From: Spraguea lophii
Lineage: Eukaryota; Microsporidia; Spragueidae
Reading direction: 5' to 3'
Length of the DNA: 42,959 nt
Assembly (NCBI GenBank): GCA_001887945.1
Contig: LDOQ01000328.1
Span: 1 to 42,959, forward strand
Positions 26,819-36,550 of this stretch are shown piece after piece (the first letter of the stretch is position 1; each line of letters opens with the position of its first letter). A program made the position numbers and the translations under genes. Below the pieces are notes generated by a model. It was not told where the DNA came from, did no database searches, and saw only the letters and a list, made by a program, of their open reading frames with translations.

Positions 26819-29440
26819 ATGCTTAATATAAAGTTAAATTCAGAAAATTTCATTTCACGTGTTACAAAGATACGTTCGCATCTTACTGATCTTCCATTGC
26901 TTTTAATTCTTGGAAAAACTATTGATGTTGAGATATTTGGTTCTAATTCTGCATTCTTTCTTTATCTTTTAGAATATGAGTTTCCAGAAACTCTTTTGCT
27001 TATAAACAAAAATAATATTTATGCAGTAACAACACCAAAGAAAGCATCTCTTTTGGAACAGTTGCAGAAAGATTGTGATATGAAGATATTGGTACGAAGG
27101 AAGGATAGATTGAATACAGAGGAAATTATAAGAGAATTGGTAAAAGTATTTGGAACAAAGGTTCAGGTGGTTGATAGAAAGAATTTGAAAGGTGATTATG
27201 TAGATGATATGGCAAGGCCGTTTGAGTGGGTTGAAATAGATGGTAGTAAATTTTTTAGAGAAAAAGAGGAAGGAGAGAAGGAATATGTTAGAAAATCTAT
27301 TAGGTGTAATAATTATTTTGGAAGTGAATTAAGAAAAATATTGTTTGATGATGAGAGATTTACACATGGTCAAATAAAAGCAAAAATAGAAGAATTGTTA
27401 GATACCGATTCTCCGGATTTTCCTGAAACTATTGCAAAAGTAGAATTTGGTGCAACACCAGAGGTAAAAAGTATAGTTTATGGAAATGATGAAGAATTGG
27501 AAGAATTATTTTTGCAGTATAACGTGATTAATACTAAATTAGTGGTAAAATATAAAGGATATAATTCTATAATTGCTCGAACCTACCTTGTAAATCAAGA
27601 CGAAGAAAATAATGAAATTTTAAGAAATTTATTTGAGCTTAGAAATTTAATTGTAGAAGAAGTTAAGAATCTTAATCTTTCAGAATTGAAGCAGAAGGTC
27701 GAGAGATTTACAAAAGAAAAAGTATTAAAAATAAAAGACAATTATATTCATTCCATAGGATTATTATCAACTGAAAGTATGGACGAACTTGATAAGGATA
27801 TGTGTATTGTTATAGATCTTAATGAAGAAAGTGGTATTAGAATAGCAGATACATTAATAGTTTCAGATCCAAAAGTAGAAGATGGACCAGGTGATTTTAT
27901 TTTAGAAATGGAAAAAAAGAGAAGAGGAATGCAAAGAGAAGTAAGAAGAGTAAAAGAATTAGAAAAAAATATTGAGAGAAATGAGCATCAAAAAGAATTA
28001 ATGAGTAATATTATTGAAGAGATGTTAAAATATTATTCTGAGAATTCTGATGAGGTAAAAGAGGAAAAAAAAGAAGAAGAATTTTACGCTTATAAAAAAG
28101 AGAATTTATTGTTAAGAGGAAATAAGATTATGGTTGATAAAAAGAATCATTGTGTTAATATTCCAGTATATGGACAAATGGTACCTTTCCATATTTTTTA
28201 TATCAAAAATATTTCTAGAAATGAAGAAGACGTTCATTCTTTTTTAAGATTTAATTTCAAGGATACGAAAGGTGCATTTTTAAAATCTCTTACTTACAAA
28301 GGAAATACAACAAGCATTAATTTTTTATTCCAAGAAATAAATGATATGAAGAAAAATTTCTTGCAAAGATTAGAAGAAAAATCTTATGCTAAAGATCAAG
28401 TTGAACAAGAAGAGCTTGTTGAGAGTAGAGGAAGTAGAATAGTATTATCGGAAGCTTCTTTAAGAACAGATGTAAGATTAGGTGGAAGAAAAGTTAAACC
28501 TTCTAATTTAGAATTACATGAAAATGGTTTTAGATATTTCTTAGAGAATGAAAAAATAGATATCCTATTTTCCAATATAAAACATTTTATTTTTCAAGAA
28601 TGCAGAGATAAAAGAGCGATAATTCATTTTAAATTAATAGCACCTTTATTTTTAAACAAGAAAACCTTTGATATACAATTTTATAAAGAAATTGATAAAA
28701 AAGAATTTCATGATACAGCAAGAAGTGGACGAAATGAAGAATACATGGAAAAAATTTTAGAAGAAGAAGAAGAAATGAACAGAGATGAATTAAACCTTGA
28801 ATTTAAGAGATTCATTGCCAAAATTGAAGAAAAAAGCAATCTTAGAGCAGAAACACCATTCCCAGAGAAAGGTTTCTACGCCGTCCCTTACAAAGAAAAT
28901 GTCTTTATCCAATCTACAAACGAACTTCTGATTTCTATTACTGAAACACCATTCCTCGTAGTAACACTCTCAGAAATAGAAGTAGTAAACTTTGAACGTG
29001 TTAACTTTAGTGTACGTTCTTTCGACCTAGCAATTATTTACAAAGATAAAACCCATATTCTTATCCAATCAGTTGAACTTTCAAAAATATACTTCCTTAA
29101 AGATTTCTTTGACAGTAAAAATGTCTGTTACATTGAAACCACAGTAAACATTCAATGGAATAATCTTATAAAAAGTATTCTCCACGATCCAATAGGTTTT
29201 TATGAAGCAGGAGGATGGTCTGAACTCCAACCTGTAAGAGATGATGAAGAAGACGAAGAAAGTGCAGCATCACTTGATACAACAGAGAGTGAAGATGATG
29301 AAGAATATGAAATATCCGATGTATCAGAAGAATTTGCAGGAGAAGAAGAGCCAACAGAAGAAGAACTAGAAGAATATAGTGAAGATGAATATAATGAAGA
29401 ATATGAAGAAGAAAGAAAAAGATTGAGAAGAGAGTATTAA
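26819..29440 (+). CDS. SPT16: FACT complex subunit Spt16
   Basis: The 873-residue product is the large subunit of the histone chaperone FACT, which loosens and rebuilds nucleosomes during transcription and replication. The N-terminal aminopeptidase-like part (about 1-380) lacks peptidase residues, as in all Spt16. The middle region contains RGNKIMVDKKNHCVNIPVYGQMVPFH, VHSFLRFNF and SLTYK, the dimerisation-domain signature, then a pleckstrin-like Rtt106 domain with FRYFLENEKIDILFSNIKHFIFQ. Near the end GGWSELQ matches the Spt16 'GGW-FL' block, then an Asp/Glu-rich tail (about 815-865) that binds H2A-H2B. It is about 160 residues shorter than the yeast protein. CCC at 26813-26815 lies just before the ATG. 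Codon use in the last third is more C-rich than earlier, visible from about 28850. Confidence 0.93.
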   Translation: MLNIKLNSENFISRVTKIRSHLTDLPLLLILGKTIDVEIFGSNSAFFLYLLEYEFPETLLLINKNNIYAVTTPKKASLLEQLQKDCDMKILVRRKDRLNTEEIIRELVKVFGTKVQVVDRKNLKGDYVDDMARPFEWVEIDGSKFFREKEEGEKEYVRKSIRCNNYFGSELRKILFDDERFTHGQIKAKIEELLDTDSPDFPETIAKVEFGATPEVKSIVYGNDEELEELFLQYNVINTKLVVKYKGYNSIIARTYLVNQDEENNEILRNLFELRNLIVEEVKNLNLSELKQKVERFTKEKVLKIKDNYIHSIGLLSTESMDELDKDMCIVIDLNEESGIRIADTLIVSDPKVEDGPGDFILEMEKKRRGMQREVRRVKELEKNIERNEHQKELMSNIIEEMLKYYSENSDEVKEEKKEEEFYAYKKENLLLRGNKIMVDKKNHCVNIPVYGQMVPFHIFYIKNISRNEEDVHSFLRFNFKDTKGAFLKSLTYKGNTTSINFLFQEINDMKKNFLQRLEEKSYAKDQVEQEELVESRGSRIVLSEASLRTDVRLGGRKVKPSNLELHENGFRYFLENEKIDILFSNIKHFIFQECRDKRAIIHFKLIAPLFLNKKTFDIQFYKEIDKKEFHDTARSGRNEEYMEKILEEEEEMNRDELNLEFKRFIAKIEEKSNLRAETPFPEKGFYAVPYKENVFIQSTNELLISITETPFLVVTLSEIEVVNFERVNFSVRSFDLAIIYKDKTHILIQSVELSKIYFLKDFFDSKNVCYIETTVNIQWNNLIKSILHDPIGFYEAGGWSELQPVRDDEEDEESAASLDTTESEDDEEYEISDVSEEFAGEEEPTEEELEEYSEDEYNEEYEEERKRLRREY

Positions 29441-29523
29441 ATTTTAATTTAAAAAAGTAATTTCATTTTCTTATATTTTAAATATATAAATAAAATATTA
29501 CTGTTATAATTAAAATATAATAT

Positions 29524-30783
29524 TTATTCAAAAAAATAAACCATTCTATCTTTACACCCTGCAACAATCTTTTCTTCTTCTATATCAAAACAATATACTT
29601 CATCTCTACATATTAAATCACTTATCATCTTCTTATTCTTATAATCATAAACTTTTATTGTTTTATCCTTACTTGATGATATAACATAATTATTATTTAA
29701 TATTATTTTATACACCCAATCATTATGAACGTATGAAGAAATAATATTACCTTTCGATAAATTGAATATTTTTATTTTCTTATCAAAAGATGCAGTAGCA
29801 CAGAATAATCCATAAGATGAAATAGATGAAATAGTAGATGAGTGTTGTAATTTATATACAAACTTTATATCAGAATTATAATTATCTTTGTTATTCTTAT
29901 TATCGTTGCTATTAGTTTTTTTGTCATTGTTATTACCATCATCATTATTAGTTGTATCTTGTTTATAAACATAAACATTACCATCTTCACATCCAATAAT
30001 AAAATAATTATGATTCTTTTCTACTGCTGATACTGATGAATTCATTTGTATTTCTTTTATAAAAATAAATGTATTTTCATAATAAAATATTTTTACTTTT
30101 CCATCTCTTCCATATGATATTAAATATCTATCTTTATAAATAAATCCATTTACTGGATGATCATGTGTATAAGAAAATATAACCTTTCTATCTTTTACCA
30201 CTCTTACTGTTTTATCTCTTGATGAAAAAATAAAAATATCATCTATTATTTTTATACCGGTAATAGTATCTTTAGCCAATAATAAACTATCTTTATATTC
30301 TCCATTTCCATCGTATACATTTATTCTTCCATCCATAGCACCAGTAACTATTTTATCATTGTTTGCATCCAAACACATTATCCAGTGGTTATCTCTCTTA
30401 ATTATTTTTTTTTGTGTTTTTGTTATTCTATCCCATATTCTTAATGTACAATCACCACCTCCTGATATTATACAATTTGATAATATTTTTATACATAATA
30501 CAGGACCTTCATGACCAGAGAAAGACGATGAACAATGTGAAGATGGCCTTGCCATCTTTTCATCTTTATGTGTAGTAATAGTTATTATTTCTTCAGGATT
30601 TATATTATTTATACTATTTGATAGGCTATCTATTATTTCTATACCGTCTATGTATAGATTAAGAGAAGGTGGACCGTTTATTAACGAAAGTAGTTGATCT
30701 TTTGTCATGGTTGTAGGCACTTGGATAGTAGAAGAAATTATATTATAATTTTCATCTTCAAATTGAATAAGAACTGTTTGCAT
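29524..30783 (-). CDS. RSA4: Rsa4/Notchless ribosome-assembly WD40 protein
   Basis: The 419-residue product has an N-terminal NLE domain (about 1-75: VLIQFEDENYNIISSTIQVP, then TKDQLLSLINGP), a ubiquitin-like fold that docks on the MIDAS domain of the AAA ATPase Rea1/Midasin. It is followed by ARPSSHCSSSFSGHEGPVLC, the exact junction seen in Rsa4 ('RCSS--GH---VL'), and a WD40 propeller of about seven blades (GGGDCTLRIWD, TGAMDGRINVYD, SSRDKTVRVV, ASFDKKIKIFN, SSKDKTIKVYD, and a last blade at the end). An Asn/Asp/Lys-rich insert (about 276-303) lies in one blade. Rsa4 is removed from pre-60S particles by Rea1 in the nucleus. CCC (plus-strand GGG 30787-30789) precedes the ATG. It converges on SPT16. 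Confidence 0.88.
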   Translation of the reverse strand: MQTVLIQFEDENYNIISSTIQVPTTMTKDQLLSLINGPPSLNLYIDGIEIIDSLSNSINNINPEEIITITTHKDEKMARPSSHCSSSFSGHEGPVLCIKILSNCIISGGGDCTLRIWDRITKTQKKIIKRDNHWIMCLDANNDKIVTGAMDGRINVYDGNGEYKDSLLLAKDTITGIKIIDDIFIFSSRDKTVRVVKDRKVIFSYTHDHPVNGFIYKDRYLISYGRDGKVKIFYYENTFIFIKEIQMNSSVSAVEKNHNYFIIGCEDGNVYVYKQDTTNNDDGNNNDKKTNSNDNKNNKDNYNSDIKFVYKLQHSSTISSISSYGLFCATASFDKKIKIFNLSKGNIISSYVHNDWVYKIILNNNYVISSSKDKTIKVYDYKNKKMISDLICRDEVYCFDIEEEKIVAGCKDRMVYFFE

Positions 30784-30959
30784 TTTGGGTAAAAAAAAAT
30801 AAATAAAATTTATTATGATAAGAAATATAAATAATATTAGAATGTGTAAATAACGATTTTATACTGAAAAAGATTTAGAAAGAGGTAAAACAGATAAAAT
30901 ACTCATCTAATATATTTTATTTCGTTTAAAAGTTCCATGGAAAAAAAATTTGATTTTAA

Positions 30960-31420
30960 ATAAAAATAGCTTGAAATTTGAGTTATTAATCCATTTACAT
31001 TATGTATAAGTTAGTTTTTAGACATTTTTGTTAATAGTTTTACATAATTTCAATAGTTTAAGTGTGTATTTCTTTATTTTGTTAGTGTACAAACTTCTTG
31101 TATGATTATTGTTTCGTGTATATAACACAAGTTATATAATTTTAAATAGACTTTTTAACAATTTGCTGTTGTTGTTTCTAGATTATTATTATTTTAATTT
31201 CTTTTTCAATGATTTCTGCATTTCTTTTGTTTTCAACATGATAAAATATTTATTCTATGTTCCTGGGATGCCACAAACTATCCAAAATTGTTTTCAGGAT
31301 CTTCTTGTATTATATGTAGTTGTTGAGACTGTAGTCTCATCAGTTTCTAATATGCTATCAAATCTAGTTATTTTATCTTTTTTCTTTCGTTTGATACAAT
31401 TTTGAATTTATTGATTATAG
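30960..31420 (-). pseudogene. Merlin/IS1595-type transposase relic C
   Basis: On the minus strand an interrupted frame reads ILETDETTVSTTTYNTRRS, stop, KQFWIVCGIPGT. This is the first catalytic-Asp block of IS1595/Merlin transposases (ieiDEt--g--kynrgR...W-fGgieR). Further on, after several stops, come SYKKFVH, stop, QNKEIHT, stop, TIEIM, the 'F-P...HTQTIE' block. Many stops and frameshifts make it a dead copy, and it preserves the N-terminal catalytic part that relics A and B lack. The sequence to about 31800 may belong to the same element. Confidence 0.6.
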
Positions 31421-31935
31421 AATTTATTGCTCTATAACTTAATTTTGTCTTCCTTTACAATATGTTTATGCGTTGATTTATTACATATTTCCAATATTAC
31501 TTGAAGTATTTTGTAGATAATAATTTTAAAACTACAAAAAACTGTCTTTCCTTATTGATATTGTTTTGTTCTTATATTTTATATTAGAATATATCCATCT
31601 AAATAACTTTATTTGATCACCTCATTCGATTGTTATGATCTTTTTACATTTCGGGTATAACCTTCGATGTGAAATTAGTCTATTATCTTTAAACCGACAA
31701 AATATTCATATGGTTATTTAAACAAGTAATATATTTCTGTTGATATTTTGTTTGTTGTAAACATTTGGGGTTATTTCTTTATAAGGTCTTTTATTTGCAT
31801 ATGTTACATAAAAAACTATTTATTCATATATAATAATAAATATGTTTTATTTACTAAATATAATGATAATAATATTTTCTTATATCATTTCTCATAATAA
31901 AAATATTATCTTATTTTATTTTATTATTTTACCCC
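31421..31935. other. AT-rich spacer, possible continuation of Merlin relic
   Basis: About 500 bases with only short broken frames. It may be the 5' part of relic C; no inverted-repeat end could be fixed. Confidence 0.35.
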
Positions 31936-32064
31936 ATGAATACTAATTTAGATGAAATAATTAATAATTTAGAACAAATAGATTCAGAATTAGATAAATT
32001 ATTATTTCTTAGTAATGGATTATCCAATTATAATGAAAATATAGATAAATTCATAGAAGAATAA
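31936..32064 (+). CDS. 42-residue acidic helical protein
   Basis: A short frame begins directly after CCCC (31932-31935, then ATG), the start signal of confirmed genes here. It encodes a Leu/Ile/Asn/Glu-rich peptide with heptad-like spacing (LDEIINNLEQIDSELDKLL), a short turn, and an acidic end. It fits a tiny coiled-coil subunit of a larger complex; small DASH, Mediator or similar subunits have this look, but no family can be named. It lies in an otherwise gene-free spacer between a transposase relic and RPC11. Confidence 0.5.
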   Translation: MNTNLDEIINNLEQIDSELDKLLFLSNGLSNYNENIDKFIEE

Positions 32065-32346
32065 AGCATTATTGGATATATGTAATAAATATAAATATAT
32101 TTTCTATTATATTTTACTATTCTTTACTAGAGTAACTTTTATATGTTAAATATATTTAATATCATTGTTAAACTAAGATTACTTATTATTTTCTATTATT
32201 ATTTATTTAAGATATTTCTTAGAACTATGGGTATTAATAATATTTCTTTTATGCCAGGTAAAGTAATTATATTTTCTATTGTGTTATCATAATTTGTTAT
32301 TATATTATCTTATTACAGTATATCATCACATTATTATCCTATTATG

Positions 32347-32661
32347 TTACTCTTTCCATGTTTCTTTACATTTTATACACTGATAAAATACTGTCATTGG
32401 TTCATCTGCACTTCTTGTTTGCATTTCCACGAACGCTGCTGTTGTTGAATCACATTTGGGACATGGTTTTTCACAGGTAGATGAATATTTGAAATCATCT
32501 TCATTTAATATTATTTCTGTTGTATTATGGTTTAAAATTGTATTTTTGACAATAGGTTCATTTATTTCTTTGGTGTATGTGCAAGTACTGCATATCAATC
32601 TATATTGTGTATCATGTGTGTCTACGATTAGAAGATTGTGGCAATATTTACAGAAATACAT
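32347..32661 (-). CDS. RPC11: RNA polymerase III subunit RPC11 (C11/RPC10)
   Basis: The 104-residue product has two zinc ribbons. The N-terminal one uses Cys4, Cys7, Cys24 and Cys27. The C-terminal one uses Cys67, Cys70, Cys95 and Cys98 and contains QTRSADEPMTVFYQC. Asp86-Glu87 of this hairpin are the residues that insert into the active site to drive RNA cleavage. The form 'RSADEPMT' distinguishes the Pol III subunit from Pol I Rpa12 (RSADEGQT) and Pol II Rpb9. C11 is needed for transcript cleavage, termination and reinitiation by Pol III. The length matches the family (about 108). CCC (plus-strand GGG 32667-32669) lies before the ATG. Confidence 0.93.
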   Translation of the reverse strand: MYFCKYCHNLLIVDTHDTQYRLICSTCTYTKEINEPIVKNTILNHNTTEIILNEDDFKYSSTCEKPCPKCDSTTAAFVEMQTRSADEPMTVFYQCIKCKETWKE

Positions 32662-33667
32662 TAAGAGGGTGGAAAATTATAATATTTAATTTTAATTCTA
32701 TTTTAATTTTAAGCATTATATAAGAGTGTTTATTAGATAAAGATAATATTTTATTTATACTCTTTATTATTTTATTCTTATTTCAAGATAATTTCATTTT
32801 TTGCTTTACCTTAATGAATAAAAGTTATTTTATTATTATGCATAAAAATATAATTTTTATTATATAGGATAGTTTATGCAATAATTATAAAATAAATATT
32901 TTATACATTTGGATAAGCAATTCATAATATCATTTTTTGAATGGATGTAGCATTGTCCGATATTAAAACCAAATTTATTACAAAGACATTTACATCATAG
33001 GACATGTATAAAACTTATGTGGATTATATACACCACCCATCAGTTTATTTTTAATAATATTAAAGGATGAAAATATGGTACACAAGAACATATTATGTTC
33101 TCTTGTGTCTAATAATATATAAGTTTATAGAATCATATCCGTGGTTAAACCCACATTCATCAAAGATATGGCAACTTTTTTATTAACCATAACCAAAAGA
33201 ACAAAAATATATATTATTGCAAACTATTTAAAATTTTTAGACAAAACCATTAAAAATCATAAGAAATTTCTTCTCGTCAAACGATTTCGCAATATTAATT
33301 GTTGAAATATTAATATGTAAATTGGTCCAAGATGGAAGATATATATTTCTCTTACTTTAACTTATGTTAATAAATTATCAGAAGTAAAAATCTCACATAT
33401 TAAAACGCTGTATTTAGAAGTGCTTTCCTTGTCTTTGAAAATCAGAGAATGACGGTTCATCCCTGTATTCAAATACATCATAAGTTTATAGCGCAATTAT
33501 TACTTAAGTCAATCAACTCTACTAAATTTATAAACGTTTTAATCACTTTAAATTTAATTATCTGGTTAAAGTAAGTTCTTCTGTTAATATAACTCTTCAT
33601 TTGTTACTAAGTATATGAATTAATTTTACTTATATTTTATAACAAAACACCACCCAAACATTTTTAA
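32662..33667. other. 1-kb intergenic region with decayed coding-like sequence
   Basis: From about 32930 to 33500 the base composition is less A/T-rich than ordinary spacers here, and several frames on both strands run 30-40 codons between stops (for example on the plus strand 33185-33290 with a Lys-rich HKKFLLVKRF stretch). No family was recognised. A 29-base near-palindrome (33080-33108, ACACAAGAACAT/ATGTTCTCTTGTGT) lies within. It is probably an old mobile element or dead gene. CCC at about 33650 precedes the Clf1 gene. Confidence 0.35.
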
Positions 33668-35392
33668 ATGAAAGAAAAAGATAATGAAGATATAATAAAA
33701 GCTCATAACATAATAAAAGAAGCCAAAGAATATAAACAGTCATTAAACATTCCAAAAAATAAATATGTTGTATTAGATCTTATAGAAGAAAAAAGAAAGA
33801 ATTTTGAGCAAAGAATAAAACAAAATAAAAATAAAATAAAAAATTATATAGATTATGCAATCTTTGAAGAGAAATGTGGTAAAATGGAAAATATAAAAAA
33901 TATATTTGAAAGAGGTATAGATGATAATTACGAAAGTATATATTTATGGGAGAAGTATATAGAGTATATGATGAAAATGGTAGATGATAAAGATAGTAAA
34001 GAAAAGAAAAAAATAAAATATAGCGAAAAAGAACAAAATACATCTATTCAAGATAAAGACTGCAAAATAAAAAACTTAAAATTCGAAAATGATAATAAAA
34101 ATATTCAAGAAAATAATAATTCTGTTAAAATACATAATAAATTTATCGAAGATAACAAATCAATTGAAATAAATATTAAATTTATTGAAGATAACAAATC
34201 AATTGAAATAGATAGTAAAATTAAAAATAATAGTAAAATCGAAGAAATAAGGATTATTTATAATAGAATGTTAGAATTACATCCATTGGAAAATAGGTTA
34301 TGGATAAAATATATAGAATTCTGTAATAAATATAATATTGACATAAATGATATTTTATCATTATGGATAAATTATAGTAAATCTTTGGATGCTATAAATT
34401 TCATGGTAAAATATTGTAAGAAGAAGAAAATGTATAAAAGAATAATAAAATTATATAAAAAATATCTTAATATTTTGGATATGAAGAATTTAATAGAATA
34501 TAAAAATATTTTATTACATAGAAATGAAGATGATGATAAATTAACTATAAGGATAGAAGAGTTAAAATATGTAAATGAAGAATATTATATGTGTTATATA
34601 AAATATAAAAGTAAATATAATAATAACAATATGAATAATATAATAGATGATGGTATTAAGAAATTTCCATTGTCTGTAAAAGTTAGAGAGTATAGAGATA
34701 TTTGTTCTGAAGTTATGCTTTATATTTTTGTGACAAAAGAAAGTGGTTTATCTTTTAAAACAATATTTAATGCGTATATAAAAATAATAGAATACGGTAG
34801 ATCTGTAGAGGAGAAAAAATATATATTTAAAGCGGGATTTTTACATTTTAGAAAAAATAAAAACGAAAATGTAGGGAATTTAATTTGTAATGATTCATTA
34901 GGATTAAAAAATAATTTAAATGATGAAGATTTGGATAATATCGTAAAAAATTTAAAATATGAAGATTTTATTTCTGATATCGATAGTTTTTTGGAATATT
35001 TTATTTATTTTATAAAATTCGTGGATGAGAATGCAGGTGATGTAAAATCTTATGGAAAAATTTTATTGGATATTGCAGGCAAAGCTATGCATTCAAAAAC
35101 ATTTATAGAATATTCTAAAATCATATATAAAAATTATGGTTTAAAGGAATGTAGATTGGTATTAGGGAGAGGAATTGGTGTTTGTAAATCTAAAAATATT
35201 TTGAAATATTATTTTTTACATGAATTTGATTTGGGGAATTTTGATTTTTGTAGAAGTATTGCTGATAAATATTTGGAAAGATTTTCTGATTGTAAATATG
35301 GGTGGGATATGTTGAAAATGGTGGAAATAAAAGTTGGAAATGTAGCACGAGTGAAGTTTATTGATGAAAATCGTAAAAAGTTTACTAGATAA
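33668..35392 (+). CDS. CLF1: Clf1/Crooked-neck HAT-repeat splicing factor
   Basis: The 574-residue product is built of HAT (half-a-TPR) repeats. The first region (EKRKNFEQRIKQNKNKIKNYIDYAIFEEKCGKMENIKNIFERGID, here cited by its ends) has the typical Clf1 opening in which the repeats read W/Y...A-fE...g--aR-ifERal. Further repeats occur at LHPLENRLWIKYIEFC and toward the end (FDFCRSIADKYLERF...WDMLKMVEIKVGN). A Lys/Asn/Ile-rich insert (about 115-200) contains an exact short repeat (FIEDNKSIEI). Clf1 is a scaffold in the Prp19-associated spliceosome, so its presence implies that this species keeps introns. It is about 110 residues shorter than the yeast protein. CCC lies about 15 bases before the ATG. 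Confidence 0.8.
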   Translation: MKEKDNEDIIKAHNIIKEAKEYKQSLNIPKNKYVVLDLIEEKRKNFEQRIKQNKNKIKNYIDYAIFEEKCGKMENIKNIFERGIDDNYESIYLWEKYIEYMMKMVDDKDSKEKKKIKYSEKEQNTSIQDKDCKIKNLKFENDNKNIQENNNSVKIHNKFIEDNKSIEINIKFIEDNKSIEIDSKIKNNSKIEEIRIIYNRMLELHPLENRLWIKYIEFCNKYNIDINDILSLWINYSKSLDAINFMVKYCKKKKMYKRIIKLYKKYLNILDMKNLIEYKNILLHRNEDDDKLTIRIEELKYVNEEYYMCYIKYKSKYNNNNMNNIIDDGIKKFPLSVKVREYRDICSEVMLYIFVTKESGLSFKTIFNAYIKIIEYGRSVEEKKYIFKAGFLHFRKNKNENVGNLICNDSLGLKNNLNDEDLDNIVKNLKYEDFISDIDSFLEYFIYFIKFVDENAGDVKSYGKILLDIAGKAMHSKTFIEYSKIIYKNYGLKECRLVLGRGIGVCKSKNILKYYFLHEFDLGNFDFCRSIADKYLERFSDCKYGWDMLKMVEIKVGNVARVKFIDENRKKFTR

Positions 35393-35449
35393 AGATTATA
35401 TATAAATTCTATTAGATTTAAAAGATATTTTTTCAAATACTATTTTAAA

Positions 35450-35790
35450 TATTCTCAGAATGTTTCCACGTATTGTGGTCTACTGCGATCTAAAATTATT
35501 GGTTATTTCAATCAATTCGTACTGATCGTATTCGTTACATATATACATTAATCTCGTCTTAACTTAGGTTTAAGTGGGTTATTATTTTATGGACAGGGTA
35601 ATTATTATTCTTTTACTCTTAATCAGACATTAACCTTATTTTTGACATAGTCTTGATCAAATCATTATCACAAGAATTGTAAATAAATCAATTAGGCATT
35701 ATTTTAATTTAACAGTGGAATTATTATATAAACATAATTACATTATTTCGCATTCATTCAACTTTCGTTCTTTTATCTCAATTACATTAT
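35450..35790 (-). repeat. tRNA-derived SINE, copy D (strongly decayed)
   Basis: The minus strand still follows the SINE body: 'acatatatacattaatctcgtctta' (landmark split here as acatatatac / attaatctcg / tctta), 'gatcaaatcattatcac', 'gaattgtaaa', and 'cattcattcaacttt'. Most C and G positions have become T or A. The tRNA-like head is no longer recognisable. It lies between Clf1 and HP1. Confidence 0.6.
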
Positions 35791-35963
35791 ACATATATTT
35801 TTTCTTTTAAATTTTTTTCGCAAGAGAAGTTCAACCAGTCTTAAGATTTAGTGATCATTCCCCAATTACTGATGAATCAGGTTTTTTCTGATACAGTTTC
35901 ATATAATTGTTTGTTAATTCGAAATTATAAAACAAAATTGCAATTTTTTTTATTTTTTGTTTG

Positions 35964-35966
35964 CCC
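35964..35966 (+). promoter_or_regulatory. CCC start signal of the HP1 gene
   Basis: CCC directly touches the ATG at 35967, and marks it as the start over an in-frame TTG at 35961. Confidence 0.6.
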
Positions 35967-36401
35967 ATGCCTTCTGATAATGTTTATAATGTAGAAAAAA
36001 TTGTTGATGTTCGTGTTGTAAAGGGTAGAAAACAATATTTAATAAAATGGGAAGGTTACCCAGATAGCGAAAATACATGGCAGTTTGCAAGTGATATATT
36101 TTGTAAAGACTTAATCACAGTATTTGAGAATGATAGAAAAACAAAAACTAAGAAAAAATCAGTAAATAAAAGTAAAGATAAACCCGTAGAAGAAGAAGTT
36201 GTCATTACAAACGCATGGGATAAACAAGTCCTTAAAGTCATTCAGGTTCAACCAGTATCTGAAAATAGTAAAGAATTAGAAGTGCTCGTTGAATTTAAAA
36301 ATGGTAAAGTAATAGGTGCTCCTCTTAAAGATGTACATGCAAAATGTCCATTGAAACTTCTTAAGTATTACGAAGAGAATCTATCGTTTGCTGAAGATTA
36401 G
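35967..36401 (+). CDS. heterochromatin protein 1 (chromodomain plus chromoshadow domain)
   Basis: The 144-residue product has an N-terminal chromodomain (about 6-57: VYNVEKIVDVRVVKGRKQYL, then IKWEGYPDSENTWQ), with the aromatic residues Tyr7, Trp32 and Tyr35 in the positions that cage methylated Lys9 of histone H3. A basic hinge follows (Lys-rich, about 58-78). The C-terminal chromoshadow domain ends in KDVHAKCPLKLLKYYEENLSF, which matches the 'A---CP--vi-FYE--L-w' block of HP1/Swi6 that dimerises and binds PxVxL partners. It is shorter than animal HP1 (about 190) mainly because the hinge is short. It implies H3K9 methylation-based heterochromatin. Confidence 0.9.
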   Translation: MPSDNVYNVEKIVDVRVVKGRKQYLIKWEGYPDSENTWQFASDIFCKDLITVFENDRKTKTKKKSVNKSKDKPVEEEVVITNAWDKQVLKVIQVQPVSENSKELEVLVEFKNGKVIGAPLKDVHAKCPLKLLKYYEENLSFAED

Positions 36402-36550
36402 CATTAAAAAATTTTTTATGGTCAACCCTATTTATCGATAAATCTTATTTTACAGGATTAAATTTAATATATGTAATAATTTATTACAGTTTATATTTGT
36501 ATGGCAATCGATATGAAATAATTTGAATCGTAGAGTATTTATTTTTAATG

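Noticed and set aside
31109..31405. 98-codon plus-strand frame
   Set aside because: It is antisense to the Merlin transposase relic; the meaningful signal is on the minus strand.
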